The notes beneath the pieces were generated by a model. That model was not told the DNA's origin. It saw only the letters and a list, made by a program, of their open reading frames with translations, and did no database searches. Below, piece by piece: positions 61,501-64,000 of a stretch of DNA of 64,000 nucleotides (position 1 is its first letter; each line of letters begins with the position of its first letter). Origin of the DNA: Chondrosia reniformis (Eukaryota > Porifera > Demospongiae > Chondrillida > Chondrillidae); NCBI GenBank assembly GCA_947172415.1, contig OX359196.1, positions 932,501 to 996,500 on the forward strand, read 5' to 3'. The translations under genes were made by a program, and so were the position numbers.

Positions 61501-64000
61501 ACATTCCGGTATACGAAATTAATGTATGGTGAGAGATAGGGCAAATTTTAAGTTTCATCAAAATTTCAAAAACCCATTGGACATATTCTATAGATGTCTC
61601 TGAATGCTGACACAAAGATTTAGCTTCATATCTCTCCATTTGATAGAGTGAGAGCCCTCAATGTACATTAAATTCTAGGTATATAAAGTTAATATATTGT
61701 GAGAGATAGGGCAAATTTTAAGTTTCATCAAAATTTCAAAACCCGTTGGACATGTTCTATAGATGTCTCTGAATGCTGACACAAAGAGGTAGCTTCATAT
61801 CTCTCCATTTGATAGCTAGAGTGAGAGCCCTCAATGTACATTAAATTCTAGTATACAAAGTTAATGTATTGTGAGAGATAGGGCAAATTTTAAGTTTCAT
61901 CAAAATTTCAAAACCCATTAGACGTGCTCTATAGATGTTTGTGAATGCTGACACAAATATTTAGATTCATATCTCTCCATTTGATAGAGTGACAGCCCTC
62001 AATGTACATTACATTCCGATATACAAAGTTAATGTATTGTGAAAGATAGGGCAAATTTTAAGTTTCATCAAAATTTCAAAAACCCATTGGACATATTCTA
62101 TAGATGTCTCTGAATGCTGACACAAAGATTTAGCTTCATATCTCTCCATTGGATAGAGTTAGAGCCCTCAATGAACATTAAATTCTGGTATACAAGTTAA
62201 AGTATTGTGAGAGATAGGGCCAATTTTAAGTTCCATCAAAATTTCAAAAACTATAGGACATTCTCTATAGATGTCTGTGAATGCTGACATAAAATGTTAG
62301 CTTCATATCTCTCCATTTGATAGAGTAACACCCCGCAATGTACATTAACTTTTGGAATACAAAGTTAAGGTATTGCGAGAGATAGGGCAAATTTTAAGTT
62401 TCATCAAAATTTCAATAACCCATTGGACATGTTCTTTAGATGTCTCTGAATGCTGACACAAAGAGGTAGCTTCATATCTCTCCATTTGATAGAGTGAGAG
62501 CCCTCAATGTACATTAAATTCTGGTATATAAAGTTAATGTATTGTGAGAGATAGGGCAAATTTTAAGTTTCATAGAAATTTCAATAACCCATTGGACATG
62601 TTCTTTAGATGTCTCTGAATGCTGACACAAAGAGGTAGCTTCATATCTCTCCATTTGATAGAGTGAGAGCCCTCAATGTACATTAAATTCTGGTATATAA
62701 AGTTAATGTATTGTGAGAGATAGGGCAAATTTTATGTTCCATCAAAATTTCAAAAACTCATTAGACATGCTCTATAGATGTCTGTGAATGCTGACACAAA
62801 GATTTAGATTCATATCTCTCCATTTGATAGAGTGACAGTCCTCAATGTACATTAAATTATGGTATATAAAGTTAATGTATTGTGAGAGATAGGGCAAATT
62901 TTAAGTTTCATCAAAATTTCAAAAATCCGTTGGACATGTTCTATAGATGTCTCTGAATGCTGACACAAAGAGGTAGCTTCATATCTCTCCATTTGATAGA
63001 GTGAGAGCCCTCAATGTACATTACATTCCGGTATACGAAATTAATGTATGGTGAGAGATAGGGCAAATTTTATGTTCCATCAAAATTTCAAAAACTCATT
63101 AGACATGCTCTATAGATATCTGTGGATGCTGACATCAAGTATTAGCTTCATATCTCTCCATTTGATAGCTAGAGTGAGAGCCCTCAATGTACATTAAATT
63201 CTAGGTATAAAAAGTTAATGTATGGTGGAAGATAGGGCAAATTTTAAGTTTTATCAAAATTTCCAAAAAGCCATTAGACATATTCTATAGATGTCTCTGA
63301 ATGCTGACACAAAGATTTAGCTTCATATCTCTCCATTTGATAGAGTTAGAGCCCTCAATGTACATTAAATTCTGGTATACAAGTTAAAGTATTGTGAGAG
63401 ATAGGGCAAATTTTAAGTTTCATCAAAATTTCAAAAACCCATTGGGCATATTCTATAGATGTCTCTGAATGCTGACACAAAGATTTAGCTTCATATCTCT
63501 CCATTTGATAGAGTGAGATCCCTCAATGTACATTAAATTCTAGTATATAAAGTTAATGTATTGTGAGAGATAGGGCAAATTTTAAGTTTCATCAAAATTT
63601 CAAAAACCCATTGGGCATATTCTATAGATGTCTGTGAATGCTGACATAAAATGTTAGCTTCATATCTCTCCATTTGATAGAGTAACACCCCGCAATTTAC
63701 ATTAACTTTTGGTATACAAAGTTAAGGTATTGCGAGAGATAGGGCAAATTTTAAGTTTCATCAAAATTTCAATAACTCATTAGACATGCTCTATAGATAT
63801 CTGTGGATGCTGACATCAAGTATTAGCTTCATATCTCTCCATTTGATAGCTAGAGTGAGAGCCCTCAATGTACATTAAATTCTAGGTATAAAAAGTTAAT
63901 GTATGGTGGAAGATAGGGCAAATTTTAAGTTTCATCAAAATTTCCAAAAAGCCATTAGACATGTTCTATAGATGTCTGTGAATGCTGACACAAAGATTTA
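52541..64000. repeat. About 170-bp satellite array, about 67 monomers, open at the window end
   Basis: The consensus monomer (about 169-170 bp) contains GAGAGATAGGGCAAATTTTA, CATCAAAATTTCAAAA, TCTATAGATGTCT, GAATGCTGACA, TTCATATCTCTCCATTTGAT, GAGCCCTCAATGTACATTA and TTCTGGTATA. Monomer subtypes recur in order. Rare variants repeat at about 2,713 bp (59,504 and 62,217; 60,456 and 63,169), i.e. a 16-monomer unit. Shorter multi-monomer duplications occur at about 1,025 bp (54,628 and 55,653, both with AAGGCGCGCAAA) and about 1,182 bp (56,134 and 57,316). The edge nearest MCM2 is the most diverged. Short reading frames in it are not genes. There is a resemblance in monomer length to centromeric satellites, but no known centromere motif was seen. 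Confidence 0.97.

Noticed and set aside
52434-61544. Short frames of 60-75 residues in the satellite
   Set aside because: Repeat the monomer sequence; no sign of coding constraint.

Overview
The window is animal genomic DNA, most likely from a demosponge. It is AT-rich, its genes are broken by introns of about 60 bp to 2 kb with GT-AG borders, and it is full of minisatellites and fold-back elements. It carries tandem CARD-NACHT-LRR receptor genes of the kind expanded in sponges. Species and genus cannot be told from the sequence alone.

Region 1 (1-33,450) is an array of related blocks. Each block holds a CaMKI-type kinase on the + strand, an NLR receptor on the - strand, and a small secreted, GPI/TM-anchored protein gene on the - strand. 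In order: a broken 3' copy of the small-protein gene (1-2,572), split by an inserted gene fragment; kinase copy a (4,198-5,804), cut down to its C-lobe; NLR1 (7,536-14,705, nine exons, about 1,159 aa); kinase copy b (16,272-20,311), which lacks the N-lobe; NLR2 (21,782-30,914, nine exons, about 1,092 aa); and a whole small-protein gene (31,352-33,443, seven exons, 199 aa). Both NLR models read through without a stop. They differ by gain and loss of phase-matched LRR exon pairs. Both kinase copies look like partial duplicates.

Region 2 (33,600-51,880) holds two conserved housekeeping genes in divergent orientation, 195 bp apart between start codons. One is a TPRA1 (GPR175)-like seven-helix membrane protein on the - strand. 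The other is MCM2, a subunit of the replicative helicase, on the + strand (19 coding exons, 888 aa). From memory, the same divergent TPRA1-MCM2 neighbourhood exists in human, so this looks like very old microsynteny around a shared promoter. The introns of both genes are stuffed with tandem repeats. Two MCM2 minisatellites are built from the gene's own splice sites: the donor of exon 10 with the last 11 bases of that exon, and the acceptor of exon 14 with the first 11 bases of that exon.

Region 3 (about 52,540-64,000) is a satellite of roughly 170-bp AT-rich monomers, about 67 copies, running off the window. It has a higher-order repeat of about 2.71 kb.

Small palindromic elements are scattered throughout. 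Several share a core with CTGATGA, a short hairpin and GAAAC. Two of these (near 36.5 kb and 6.4 kb) closely resemble type I hammerhead ribozymes, although the base before the predicted cleavage position is G where U is expected.
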